Shown: positions 7,456 through 17,499 of the stretch, piece by piece
Layout of the letters: each line of letters begins with the position of its first letter
Position numbering within the stretch: the stretch's first letter is position 1
DNA from: Mycolicibacter heraklionensis
GTDB lineage: Bacteria; Actinomycetota; Actinomycetes; Mycobacteriales; Mycobacteriaceae
Direction of reading: 5' to 3'
Assembly (NCBI GenBank): GCA_001673575.1
Contig: LZME01000042.1
Location: forward strand, 1 to 59,275
Length of the DNA: 59,275 bases
Program-made: the position numbers and the translations under genes
Notes under the pieces: generated by a model
Databases searched by the model: none
What the model saw: only the letters and a program-made list of their open reading frames with translations
What the model was told of the DNA's origin: nothing

Positions 7456-8025
7456 GACGGTCGACTCGAAGTCGGTGACGATCGGCTGAGTCGAATCCGG
7501 GTTCGTCCAGGCCCACGCGGTGCCCGTGAAGGCGTGCACCGCCGCAGTCAGGGCGCCGAGCTGGTCGTCGGAGAGCGGCAGCGAGGGCCGCAGCGCCGCA
7601 CCGAGGCGTCGTTGTGCGTCGTCGGCCTGGGCCGCTAGGACGCGCAGCTCGTCGGGGCTGAGCTTGGCGATCAGCGCGGGCGAGGCCGCGATGAGGTCGC
7701 ACAGCACTGGGTGAGCAGCGAGGGTGCGAGCCAGTGCCGTCGCCGGGGCGGTACGCGGCAGCTCGCCGGCCAACGCCTCGATCCAGACCAGGTGCTCGTC
7801 ATGCATCACCCGCAGCAGCAGCGCCTCACGCGACCCGGCGTAGCGCAGGATGCCCGATTTCGCGAGCCCGGCCGCCACGGCGACGTCGCCGAGCGTCAGT
7901 GCGGTGGCCCGGGTGTGGGTCAGCAGCTCGCGGGTGGCGACGGTGAGCTGCGTCAACCGGTCTTGGCGCTGCGCCTCGTTGCGGGCGCGGGCGAACGGCA
8001 GGGGAGGGGATGGTGACACCACCAC
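7408..8025 (-). CDS. TetR-family regulator divergent from an SRPBCC gene
   Basis: About 205 residues. The HTH lies around residues 22-70, with recognition-helix sequence GLAKSGILRYAGSREALL, followed by a TetR_C-like helical domain. The likely start is one of three consecutive GTG codons (8025, 8022, 8019). No ribosome binding site is visible, so translation may be leaderless or use a weak site. A 23-bp inverted repeat lies immediately upstream and should be its operator. The gene overlaps the convergent EcsC gene by 48 bp at the 3' ends. Confidence 0.85.
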   Translation of the reverse strand: MVVSPSPPLPFARARNEAQRQDRLTQLTVATRELLTHTRATALTLGDVAVAAGLAKSGILRYAGSREALLLRVMHDEHLVWIEALAGELPRTAPATALARTLAAHPVLCDLIAASPALIAKLSPDELRVLAAQADDAQRRLGAALRPSLPLSDDQLGALTAAVHAFTGTAWAWTNPDSTQPIVTDFESTVLRLLEIFIAGLESTR

Positions 8026-8048
8026 ATAATAGAACAACGTTCTGTTAT
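8026..8048. promoter_or_regulatory. 23-bp inverted repeat, probable TetR operator
   Basis: ATAATAGAAC (8026-8035) and GTTCTGTTAT (8039-8048) pair at 9 of 10 positions around a 3-bp spacer. The repeat fills the gap between the tetR GTG (8025) and the divergent GTG (8050) or ATG (8059), and includes AT-rich -10-like sequence on both strands. Binding would block both promoters. Confidence 0.65.
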
Positions 8049-8058
8049 CGTGTCGGCC

Positions 8059-8508
8059 ATGGTTCACCGCTACGAATGCGTCATCTCGAGCCGCACGACG
8101 GCCGCACCGCAGACCCTGTTCGATCTCGTCTCCGACGGCGCCCGCTGGTCGAAGTGGGCCGCGCCGTTGATCCCGTATTCGCGCTGGGAGTCGCTGAGCC
8201 CGGCCGGCGATAGCGGCGTGGGCGCAATCCGGGCCGTCGGGCGGCGCAAACGGCCGACCCGTGAGATGGTCACCATCCACGAGCCGCCCGGCCGCCACGG
8301 CTACACCATGCTCGTCGACGGTCCGATCCGCGATTATCAGGCGGAAGTCACGTTCGTCGAGGGCAGCGGCGGCACCGAAGTGACATGGCGCGGCCGGTAC
8401 GAGACGCGTTGGCGCGCCGTGGGTATGGCCTACTGGCTGGTGCTGCGAGTGGTGCTCGGAACTTTGACGCGCAAGTTGGTCGCCGCCGCCGAACGTAAGG
8501 CGGTCTAG
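8059..8508 (+). CDS. SRPBCC-family (START/polyketide-cyclase-like) protein
   Basis: The 149-residue protein has the SRPBCC beta-grip pattern, from YECVISSRTTAAPQTLFDLV through VTFVEGSGGTEVTWRGRYET, ending in an amphipathic helix. Such proteins bind a hydrophobic ligand in a central cavity; many mycobacterial members are uncharacterised. A GTG at 8050 is an in-frame alternative start. The divergent tetR and the shared palindrome suggest ligand-responsive control. Confidence 0.75.
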   Translation: MVHRYECVISSRTTAAPQTLFDLVSDGARWSKWAAPLIPYSRWESLSPAGDSGVGAIRAVGRRKRPTREMVTIHEPPGRHGYTMLVDGPIRDYQAEVTFVEGSGGTEVTWRGRYETRWRAVGMAYWLVLRVVLGTLTRKLVAAAERKAV

Positions 8509-8517
8509 GCCGACGAA

Positions 8518-8847
8518 TCAGTGCAGGGTGTCAGGGCACAGTTCGTGCTGCGCGATGTCGATCACCGGGCGCAGGTTGACGGTCAGATCGTCGACCATGG
8601 ACGGTCCACCGAATGACGGGCGCCGCACGTAATCGTTGACTACCTGGTCGGGGGTGGAGCCGGCGCGCAGTTGGTTGCAGAATCGGTGTCCGGCCGACAG
8701 CCGGGCGTTGGGCGGACCGGACTTGAAGACGCCGTTGGCGTCGAGTGCCGCGAGATAGCTGGCGTCGTCGGCGTACGCCGGTGCGCTACCGAGCAAGGCG
8801 ATGGCGGCGCTCCCGACGAACACGGCTGCACCCAGAATCCGATTCAT
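8518..8847 (-). CDS. Secreted DUF732-family protein
   Basis: The 109-residue protein starts with a Sec signal peptide, hydrophobic to about residue 25 and ending APAYA-DD. The mature part has the mycobacterial DUF732 pattern: SYLAALDANGV, GHRFCNQLRAG and a C-terminal Cys in HELCPDTLH, so one disulfide is likely. Function is unknown; members are small exported proteins. Its stop is 9 bp from the stop of the SRPBCC gene. A long hairpin lies upstream at 8884-8942. Confidence 0.8.
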   Translation of the reverse strand: MNRILGAAVFVGSAAIALLGSAPAYADDASYLAALDANGVFKSGPPNARLSAGHRFCNQLRAGSTPDQVVNDYVRRPSFGGPSMVDDLTVNLRPVIDIAQHELCPDTLH

Positions 8848-8883
8848 ACCGGCGATGCTAAGCGATAACGGGGCGAAAGCACG

Positions 8884-8942
8884 TTGACTCTGCGTCCATG
8901 GCGGAGAAGTGCGAGAGCACCCCGCCATGGACGCAGAGTCAA
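8884..8942. terminator. Perfect 21-bp inverted repeat after gdhA
   Basis: Positions 8884-8904 are exactly complementary to 8922-8942, with a 17-nt loop. The hairpin begins 6 bp past the gdhA stop and has no U tract on either side. Its length and position fit the long terminator-like hairpins (TRITs) reported in mycobacteria. Confidence 0.65.
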
Positions 8943-8948
8943 GAGGGA

Positions 8949-10328
<1,380 letters not shown>

Positions 10329-10377
10329 TCAGCGGCCACAGGCTAGCGGCCGGAATCGCTAACGCCGAATCCTGGCC

Positions 10378-10402
10378 GTTACAGCATTGTTAAATCATTA
10401 AC
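10378..10402. promoter_or_regulatory. GlnR-like box and nested inverted repeat in the gdhA upstream region
   Basis: GTTAC (10378-10382), six bases, then GTTAA (10389-10393) resembles the GTnAC-n6-GTnAC pattern of actinobacterial GlnR sites. GTTAA-n4-TTAAC (10389-10402) is also an inverted repeat. A separate perfect palindrome, AACCTAGGTT, lies at 10421-10430, close to the acetyltransferase start. The site is about 80 bp upstream of gdhA. Confidence 0.4.
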
Positions 10403-10440
10403 ATTCGCGGGGTACCGGTTAACCTAGGTTGGCGGACTAG

Positions 10441-11481
<1,041 letters not shown>

Positions 11482-11523
11482 CCGCTGCCAACGGCCCAGG
11501 TCGCGTTGGGTAAATTGGCTGCG

Positions 11524-12180
11524 ATGTTGACCCTTCGCGCGGTACTGGCCATCGGCTGCGTCTGCCTGCTTGCCGCTTGCAACTCCAGCCCTGCCGAGGT
11601 GTCTGCCGACATCGGCAAGGTGGTCGACCTCAAGTCGTCCTTCGGCCCCGAGTTCGAGGCTAAGGCCATTCCACGTACCGGGATCGACCCCAAGCTCCTG
11701 GCGGGCACCGCACTTCCCCCGGGCTTGACCTTCGATCCGGCCGACTGCTCGAAGTTCGCCATCAGTCAGCAGCTGCCGCAGGGCGTGCAGGGAAACATGG
11801 CCGCTGTCGCCGCCGAAGGCCAGGGCAACCGGTTCATCACCATCGCGCTGGAGACCTCCGAGCCGGTTTCGGTCAGCGAGCCGGGCCGCACCTGCCGGCG
11901 GATCGGCTTCTCCGGGGGCGCGATGCGCGGCCTGATCGAAACGGTCGAGGCGCCGCACATCGACGGGGTGAAGACCCTGGGCGTGCACCGGGTGATCGAG
12001 GCCGTCGCCGCCGGCAAGTCGCGCATCGGTGAGCTCTACAACTACTCGGCCTACTTCGGCCCCTACCAGGTGCTCGTCACCGCCAACCCCCTGGTGCAGC
12101 CGGGCAAGCCCATCGCCCCGGTCGACACCGCCCGGGCCCGCGAGCTGTTGGTGGCCGCGGTCGACGCGATCCGCAACTAG
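11524..12180 (+). CDS. Rv0999-like lipoprotein (DUF5642-type)
   Basis: From ATG 11524 the protein has 218 residues. A lipoprotein signal peptide ends in CLLAAC, so the mature protein should be lipidated at Cys19. The mature domain, with PPGLTFDPADCSKF and YSAYFGPYQVLVTANPL, resembles the mycobacterial DUF5642 family, whose function is unknown. GTG 11506 is an in-frame alternative start, but it would lengthen the signal peptide. The gene follows the acetyltransferase by 42 bp and is probably co-transcribed with it, as in M. tuberculosis. Confidence 0.72.
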   Translation: MLTLRAVLAIGCVCLLAACNSSPAEVSADIGKVVDLKSSFGPEFEAKAIPRTGIDPKLLAGTALPPGLTFDPADCSKFAISQQLPQGVQGNMAAVAAEGQGNRFITIALETSEPVSVSEPGRTCRRIGFSGGAMRGLIETVEAPHIDGVKTLGVHRVIEAVAAGKSRIGELYNYSAYFGPYQVLVTANPLVQPGKPIAPVDTARARELLVAAVDAIRN

Positions 12181-12189
12181 CGCGTTCGG

Positions 12190-12789
12190 CTAGCGCACGC
12201 CGCGCGGACGGAACTGAATGCTGATCCGCGGGCCGGTGGGCGTCGCCGTCTTGGGAATCGAGTGCTCCCACGTCCGCTGACACGAGCCGCCCATCACCAC
12301 CAGGTCGCCGTGGTGTTGTGCCAACCGCAGGGCCGCGCCGCCTCCGCGCGGGCGCAGGGCCAGCGTGCGGGTGGCGCCGACGCTGACAATCGCGACCATG
12401 GTGTCCTGGCTGGCGCCGCGGCCGATGGTGTCGCCGTGCCAGGCCACGCTGTCACCCCCGTGGCGGTACAGGCACAACCCGACCGTGGTGAACGGCTCGC
12501 CGAGTTCCCCGGCGTAGATGTCGTTGAGCCGGCGGCGCAGCTTGGCGATCACCGGGTGCGGCGCCTCTCCGGTGGACAGGTCGTGGAAGCTCACGAGTCT
12601 CGGGACGTCGAGCACCCGGTCATACATCCGGCGGCGTTCGGCCCGCCAGGGAATGACCGACTGCAGTTCGCTGACCAGTTCGCTGCTTTCCTCCGAGAGC
12701 CAGCCCGGGCGAACGTCGAGCCAGGCGCCCGCACCGAGCTGCCGGCGTTCGCTGAGGTCGAACAGCGACTCCTGTACCGGTATCGCCAC
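12190..12789 (-). CDS. alkB: AlkB-like 2-oxoglutarate/Fe(II) dioxygenase
   Basis: The 199-residue protein has the AlkB double-stranded beta-helix core. The Fe(II) ligands are H118 and D120 (WHGD) and H176 (WEHSIP), with R188 and R194 (GPRISIQFRP) for 2-oxoglutarate. The upstream LCLYRHGGDSVAWH matches the AlkB nucleotide-recognition lid region. Such enzymes oxidatively remove alkyl groups from DNA or RNA bases. The GTG start is at 12787-12789. It matches the Rv1000c position in M. tuberculosis and is convergent with the Rv0999-like gene. Confidence 0.88.
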   Translation of the reverse strand: MAIPVQESLFDLSERRQLGAGAWLDVRPGWLSEESSELVSELQSVIPWRAERRRMYDRVLDVPRLVSFHDLSTGEAPHPVIAKLRRRLNDIYAGELGEPFTTVGLCLYRHGGDSVAWHGDTIGRGASQDTMVAIVSVGATRTLALRPRGGGAALRLAQHHGDLVVMGGSCQRTWEHSIPKTATPTGPRISIQFRPRGVR

Positions 12790-12820
12790 GCCCGCAGCCT
12801 ATCGCACATCCGTTCGATTC

Positions 12821-12881
12821 GTCGAGATTGCGTCTACGGCTGTTGGCGGCCGGTTTTCACGACCCAGTACGCAATCTCAAC
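12821..12881. terminator. Terminator-like hairpin at the 3' end of the AbiEi/DUF559 gene
   Basis: GAGATTGCGT (12824-12833) pairs with ACGCAATCTC (12869-12878), extending outward by two more pairs after one mismatch. The loop is about 35 nt and contains the gene's stop codon. The same GAGATTGCG stem core recurs in the hairpin at 13761-13815 on the other side of this gene. Confidence 0.5.
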
Positions 12882-13714
12882 GGCTGGCCGCGGCGGACGA
12901 ATGCCTCCGACAGCCGATGCAGGATGAACCTCCGGCTATGTTCGGCCACCACCTGCAGGTCTATCCACCCCTGGCTGTCGAGCAGCTCAGCACGCCCGAT
13001 GCCGTGGACGTACTGCGCCCGATCCGTACTGTGGTGTTTGCCCTCGTAATCCAGGCCGATCTTCGGCTCGTCGTATCCCATGTCGATGAAGGCGTTGTTG
13101 AAGCCGTCGCTCACGCGGATCTGTGTCTTGGGCCGCGGAAGCCCGGCATCGATGAGCAGAAGCCGCAGCCAAGTCTCCCTGGGCGACTCGCCGCCGGGGT
13201 CCATCAGGTCGAGTGCAAGCACCGCTCGACGCAATCCGCGCGCCTTGCGATGACGCTCGATCAGCATCAGGACGTCTCGAGCCTGAACTCCGGTGGCACG
13301 GCTCAACGAATCGAGGTGCCGTACTGCCAGGTCACGAGGTAGATGCCGGCCGAGGTCCAGAGCGGTACGCGCCGGGCCGGTCACCAGCATCCCGTCGATG
13401 TCGACTAGCTCGTCGGCGTCGATGCGCTCGTTGCGCACGATGATTCCCGTCGGTGGCCGTCCGTTGCGCCAGATCATCTCGATCGGCGTAGTCGCGTCGA
13501 TCCACCGGGCGCCGTGCAGTGCCGCCGCGGCACGGCCCGCGATCACGCCCTTGCGCCCCGACCACAGCCAGGCGCCAACGGTATTGGCGCGCAAGGTCGG
13601 TGGCACGTCCTTTGGCAGGTAGACGTCGGGAAAGAGCGCGGAGTAGTTCCACCGCAGGGTGCCACGAGTGAGGCCGCCGGCCAGCGCCTCGGTTCCCTTG
13701 AACACCTCGAACAT
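12857..13714 (-). CDS. AbiEi-type/DUF559 endonuclease-fold protein
   Basis: The 285-residue protein combines an AbiEi-like N-terminal half (GRAAAALHGARWIDATTPIE, then LVTGPARTALDLGRHLP) with a C-terminal DUF559/Vsr-type nuclease-fold domain. The PD-(D/E)xK-like residues are E176 (ESPRE), D211 (IDMGY) and E224-x-K226 (DYEGKHH). This family is common and often multicopy in mycobacteria. It is annotated as a type IV antitoxin, but no AbiEii toxin gene is adjacent here, and the reaction is unproven. It replaces arcA at this point in the M. tuberculosis order. The gene is bracketed by two hairpins with related stems. Confidence 0.75.
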   Translation of the reverse strand: MFEVFKGTEALAGGLTRGTLRWNYSALFPDVYLPKDVPPTLRANTVGAWLWSGRKGVIAGRAAAALHGARWIDATTPIEMIWRNGRPPTGIIVRNERIDADELVDIDGMLVTGPARTALDLGRHLPRDLAVRHLDSLSRATGVQARDVLMLIERHRKARGLRRAVLALDLMDPGGESPRETWLRLLLIDAGLPRPKTQIRVSDGFNNAFIDMGYDEPKIGLDYEGKHHSTDRAQYVHGIGRAELLDSQGWIDLQVVAEHSRRFILHRLSEAFVRRGQPLRLRTGS

Positions 13715-13760
13715 GGGTCGATGGTGATGACCGCCACCGACATCCGGGGGCCCGCGCGTT

Positions 13761-13815
13761 GAGATTGCGCACAGGGCTGTGGATCAGCCTCAGTAGCAGC
13801 CCTGGGCGCAATCTC
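13761..13815. terminator. Long hairpin after the pmt gene
   Basis: Positions 13761-13779 pair with 13797-13815 at 18 of 19 bases around a 17-nt loop. It begins 26 bp past the leftward pmt stop and lies upstream of the AbiEi/DUF559 gene. The outer stem (GAGATTGCG/CGCAATCTC) is shared with the hairpin at 12821-12881. There is no U tract, so it is TRIT-like. Confidence 0.6.
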
Positions 13816-13840
13816 GAGGACCGGGCACTGGCCAATGGCG

Positions 13841-15400
13841 CTATGACCAACTGGGCAGCCAGATCTCCATGTTCCACGTCGCCGGCGAGATCGGTACCCC
13901 CGTCAGTATCGGATACAGCCAGGCGAAGTTGGTCAACACCAGCGCCACGTAGCCCGACACCGCAAGCAGCCCGAGCGCCCAGCGCTCCTCGGTACGGGTT
14001 CTGCCGTCGTTGATGATGTCGACACAGATCAGGGCCAGCAGCATCGCCAAAAACGGCGCCATCGGCACCGCGTAGAAGAAGTACATCTGCCGACCGATGT
14101 CGGCGAACCACGGCAGCCAGCCCGCGCAGTAGCCCACCAGCGCCGCGGCGTAGCGCCAGTCGTGGCGCACCAGGCTGCGCCACAACGCGTAGCCCAGCAC
14201 CGGCACTGCCAGCCACCACATCGCCGGCGTGCCCACCATCATCACCGCCTTGACGCAGGACTGCGCGCCGCAGCCGGGAACGTCGTGCTGGTCGATCGCA
14301 TAGAGCACCGGGCGCAGCGACATCGGCCATGTCCACGGCTTGGACTCCCACGGGTGGTGGTTTCCGGCGGCGTTGGTCAGTCCGGCATGGAAGTGATACG
14401 CCTGATAGGTGTAGTGCCACAGCGAGCGCAGCGCATCGGGCACCGGGAACCGACTCTCGAATCCGATCGACTGGCCAACCTCGTGGCGGTCCACGCCGGT
14501 CTCCGAGGCGAACCACGGCGCATACGACGCCAGATACACGCCGAACGGGATAAGCACCATCGCGTACGCAGTGGGGACGACGTCGCGGCGCAGCGTCCCC
14601 AACCACGGCCGGCGCACCCGGTACTGCCGGCGGGCGGCCACGTCGAAAGCCAGTGACATCGCGCCGAAGAACACCACGAAGTAGAGGCCGGACCACTTGG
14701 TGGCGCAGGCCAAGCCGAGTAGCACCCCGGCGCCGAAGCGCCACCAACGCACCCCGAGTCGGGGGCCCCAGGGGGTCGCGCCGCAGCGCCCGTCGGTCAA
14801 GACGGTGTGCATGCGCATTCGCACTTGGTCGCGATCGACGATCAGTGCCCCGAACGCGGCCACCACGAAAAACGTCAGGAAGCCGTCCAACAGCGCCGTG
14901 CGCGCGGCGACGAAACTGACGCCGTCGCCGACCAGCAGCAGCCCGGCGATCCCGCCGGCCAGCGTCGAACGGGTCATCCGCCGCACGATCCGCACCAGCA
15001 GCGCGATCGCCAGCACGCCGAGCAGCGCGCTGGTGAACCGCCAGCCCAGCCCGTTGTAGCCGAACAGCGCCTCACCGATCGCGATCAGCTGCTTGCCCAC
15101 CGGCGGGTGGACCACCAGGCCGTAGCCGGGATTGTCCTCGACACCATGGTTGTGCAGCATCTGCCAGGCCTGTGGCGCGTAGTGCTTCTCGTCGAAGATC
15201 GGGGTGCCGGCGTCGGTCGGGGTGTACAGGTTCGAAAAACGGGTCACCGCGGCCAACAGCGTCACCGCGGCGGTGACGCCCCAACCCCGGACCCGGTCGG
15301 TCGGGCCGAAATCGGCGACTGGCACCAGTAGCCCCGGGCTGATCACCGGAGCAGAGCGCTCCGGCACGGCCGCGGGCCTGGTAGCGGTCGGAGCGCTCAT
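13841..15400 (-). CDS. pmt: Polyprenyl-phosphate-mannose-protein mannosyltransferase
   Basis: The 519-residue protein is a multi-spanning GT39 enzyme of the PMT family, homologous to Rv1002c. It transfers mannose from a polyprenyl carrier to Ser/Thr of exported proteins. The early luminal loop carries the family acidic motif FDEKHYAPQAW followed by HPPVGKQLI. Many hydrophobic helices follow, with the luminal HHPWESKPWTWP segment typical of actinobacterial PMTs. ATG 15398-15400 is 24 bp from the divergent rsmI start. A long hairpin follows the stop. Confidence 0.92.
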   Translation of the reverse strand: MSAPTATRPAAVPERSAPVISPGLLVPVADFGPTDRVRGWGVTAAVTLLAAVTRFSNLYTPTDAGTPIFDEKHYAPQAWQMLHNHGVEDNPGYGLVVHPPVGKQLIAIGEALFGYNGLGWRFTSALLGVLAIALLVRIVRRMTRSTLAGGIAGLLLVGDGVSFVAARTALLDGFLTFFVVAAFGALIVDRDQVRMRMHTVLTDGRCGATPWGPRLGVRWWRFGAGVLLGLACATKWSGLYFVVFFGAMSLAFDVAARRQYRVRRPWLGTLRRDVVPTAYAMVLIPFGVYLASYAPWFASETGVDRHEVGQSIGFESRFPVPDALRSLWHYTYQAYHFHAGLTNAAGNHHPWESKPWTWPMSLRPVLYAIDQHDVPGCGAQSCVKAVMMVGTPAMWWLAVPVLGYALWRSLVRHDWRYAAALVGYCAGWLPWFADIGRQMYFFYAVPMAPFLAMLLALICVDIINDGRTRTEERWALGLLAVSGYVALVLTNFAWLYPILTGVPISPATWNMEIWLPSWS

Positions 15401-15424
15401 TCCGACGATCGTAGGCTGTGCGCC

Positions 15425-16261
15425 ATGCCCGATGGTCGATTGCTGCTGGGTGCCACCCCGTTGGGCCAACCCGGGGACGCTTCGTCGCGGCTGGTCGAAG
15501 CGCTGAGCACCGCTGATGTCGTGGCCGCCGAAGACACCCGGCGGGTGCGGGCACTGGCCAAGTCCCTCGATGCGCAGATCGCCGGCCGGGTGGTCAGTCT
15601 GTTCGACGCCAACGAGGCGACCCGGGTGCCGACGCTGCTTGCCGAGATAGCGGCCGGGGCCACCGTGCTGGTGGTCAGCGACGCCGGGATGCCGCTGATC
15701 AGCGACCCGGGCTACCGCCTGGTGTCCGCGTGCGCCGAGGCCGGGCTGGCGGTTACCTGCCTGCCCGGGCCGTCGGCGGTGACGACCGCGCTGGCGCTGT
15801 CCGGGCTGGCCTCGGAGCGGTTCTGCTTCGAGGGCTTCGCGCCCCGCAAGCAGGCGGCGCGACGGGCGTGGCTGGCCTCGCTGGCCGACGAGCGGCGCAC
15901 GTGCGTGTTCTTCGAATCGCCGCGGCGGTTGGCCGACTGCCTGCGTGACGCGGTCGACGAACTCGGCGGGGACCGTCGCGCGGTGGTCTGCCGGGAGCTG
16001 ACCAAGACCCACGAAGAGGTGCTGCGTGGGACGCTGGCCGAGCTGGCCGATTGGGCCGTCGACGGCGTGCTGGGGGAGATCACCGTGGTGTTGGCCGGGG
16101 CGACCCCGCGCGCCGACCTGGCGACGCTGGTGGCCGAGGTGAACAGGCTGGCGGGCGAGGGCATGCGGGTCAAGGACGCCTGCGCGCAGGTGATCGCCGA
16201 GGTTCCCGCCGCGGTGTCGCGACGCGAGCTTTACGACGCGGTGCTGCGTTCCCGGGACTGA
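15425..16261 (+). CDS. rsmI: 16S rRNA (cytidine-2'-O)-methyltransferase RsmI
   Basis: The 278-residue protein has the SAM-binding tetrapyrrole-methylase fold used by RsmI to 2'-O-methylate C1402 (E. coli numbering) of 16S rRNA. Motifs seen are LLLGATPLGQPGD near the N-terminus, AAEDTRR, SDAGMPLISDPGYRL and LPGPSAVTTAL. The C-terminus holds the small RsmI helical domain (VKDACAQVIAE). It is divergent from pmt, and its last 31 bp overlap the convergent pabB gene. Confidence 0.95.
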   Translation: MPDGRLLLGATPLGQPGDASSRLVEALSTADVVAAEDTRRVRALAKSLDAQIAGRVVSLFDANEATRVPTLLAEIAAGATVLVVSDAGMPLISDPGYRLVSACAEAGLAVTCLPGPSAVTTALALSGLASERFCFEGFAPRKQAARRAWLASLADERRTCVFFESPRRLADCLRDAVDELGGDRRAVVCRELTKTHEEVLRGTLAELADWAVDGVLGEITVVLAGATPRADLATLVAEVNRLAGEGMRVKDACAQVIAEVPAAVSRRELYDAVLRSRD

Positions 16262-17487
16262 CCGTCGGCGACGATCGGGGCGGCCTTGTGCAGACACTCC
16301 TGCCACTCGGCGTCGACATCGGAATCCGCGGTGATCCCCCCGCCGACCCCCAGCACCGCGCCGCCGGCGGCGTCGAACTCGACCGTGCGGATCGCGACGT
16401 TGAGTTCACAGCCCGCCACCGGTGACGCTAATCCCACCGTGCCGCAGTAGGCGCCGCGCCGCGACATTTCCCATTGCGAAAGCAATTGGCGGGCGCGGTG
16501 TTTGGGGGTTCCGGTCACGGACGCCGGCGGGAACGTGGCAGCCAGCAACTCAGCCATGCCCAGCTGTTCGGGCACCCGGGCCGAGACCGTCGAAACCAGA
16601 TGCCACACCCCCGGAGCGGGTCGCACCGCCAACAGTTCGGGCACGGTGACCGTGCCGGTGACGGCCACGCGGCCCAGGTCGTTGCGGACCAGATCCACGA
16701 TCATGATGTTCTCCGCGACGTCCTTGGTCGAAGCGCGCAGCGCCGACGGGCGGGCATACAGCGGCAGGGTGCCCTTGATCGGGCTGGAGTCCACCACCTG
16801 ACCGCGGCGCCGCAGGAACAGCTCCGGTGACAGTGAGGCCACCGCGCCCCAGCCGCCCGCCACATAGGCGGCACGCGCCGGGCCGGTGCGCGCTACCGCG
16901 TCGGTGAAGAAGTCCAGCGGGGCGCCGGTGACGGTTCCGGTGAATCGGGTGCACACGCAGGCCTGATACACCTCACCGGACCGGATGGCCTCCAGGCAGG
17001 CCAGCACTCCGGCGCGGTGCGCCTGGCGGTCCGGGGTCTCCCAGTAGATGCGGCATCCCCGGGCCGGGGCAGGAGTCGTCAGCGCCTCGGCCAGCCAGCT
17101 CGACATGGCCGCGCCGGACAGGCTTTCGAACCACCACTGCCCGTCGGCGTTGTCCTGACGCAGCACGCAGTCGGTCCAGCCGCCGGCAGCCTCCGGGATG
17201 CGTGGCCCCAGGCCGTCGGCGCCGGCATCGGGGTAGGACAGATAGCCGATCCAGCCGCCACCCACCACACCGGACTGCTCGCTGGAGGCGGGGCCATTCG
17301 GCACGTCGAACACCTCGCCGGGGCCGACCGGCTCGACGGCCACGCTGGGCGCGATCACCGCTGTGGACCCGAACCACTCGCCGGTCAGTGCGGCCGGCGA
17401 CGGCAGCCCATGGCGGTCGGTGGCAACGCCGACCCGACGCAGCACCTCCGGTGCCGCTCCCAAGTCGCCGAGCCGCTCGATCCGCAC
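16231..17487 (-). CDS. pabB: Aminodeoxychorismate synthase component I
   Basis: The 418-residue chorismate-utilising enzyme converts chorismate and ammonia to 4-amino-4-deoxychorismate in folate synthesis. The catalytic half holds DSSPIKGTLP (the PIKGT lysine loop of PabB), ENIMIVDLVRNDLGRV, FPPASVTGTPK and a C-terminal GVGGGITADSD motif. The N-terminal half is the shorter accessory domain. No glutamine amidotransferase is fused; PabA would be elsewhere. It overlaps rsmI by 31 bp at the 3' ends, and lies downstream of the ECF41 sigma gene on the same strand with a 12-bp gap. Confidence 0.93.
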   Translation of the reverse strand: MRIERLGDLGAAPEVLRRVGVATDRHGLPSPAALTGEWFGSTAVIAPSVAVEPVGPGEVFDVPNGPASSEQSGVVGGGWIGYLSYPDAGADGLGPRIPEAAGGWTDCVLRQDNADGQWWFESLSGAAMSSWLAEALTTPAPARGCRIYWETPDRQAHRAGVLACLEAIRSGEVYQACVCTRFTGTVTGAPLDFFTDAVARTGPARAAYVAGGWGAVASLSPELFLRRRGQVVDSSPIKGTLPLYARPSALRASTKDVAENIMIVDLVRNDLGRVAVTGTVTVPELLAVRPAPGVWHLVSTVSARVPEQLGMAELLAATFPPASVTGTPKHRARQLLSQWEMSRRGAYCGTVGLASPVAGCELNVAIRTVEFDAAGGAVLGVGGGITADSDVDAEWQECLHKAAPIVADGQSRERSTAS

Positions 17488-17499
17488 GGCACTAGCTTG

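Noticed and set aside
12857-13714. Complete AbiE toxin-antitoxin system
   Set aside because: No AbiEii nucleotidyltransferase toxin gene is adjacent. The neighbours are alkB and pmt.
13841-16306. 821-residue frame covering pmt and extending through rsmI
   Set aside because: Only the part from ATG 15400 matches the mannosyltransferase. The rest is antisense to rsmI.
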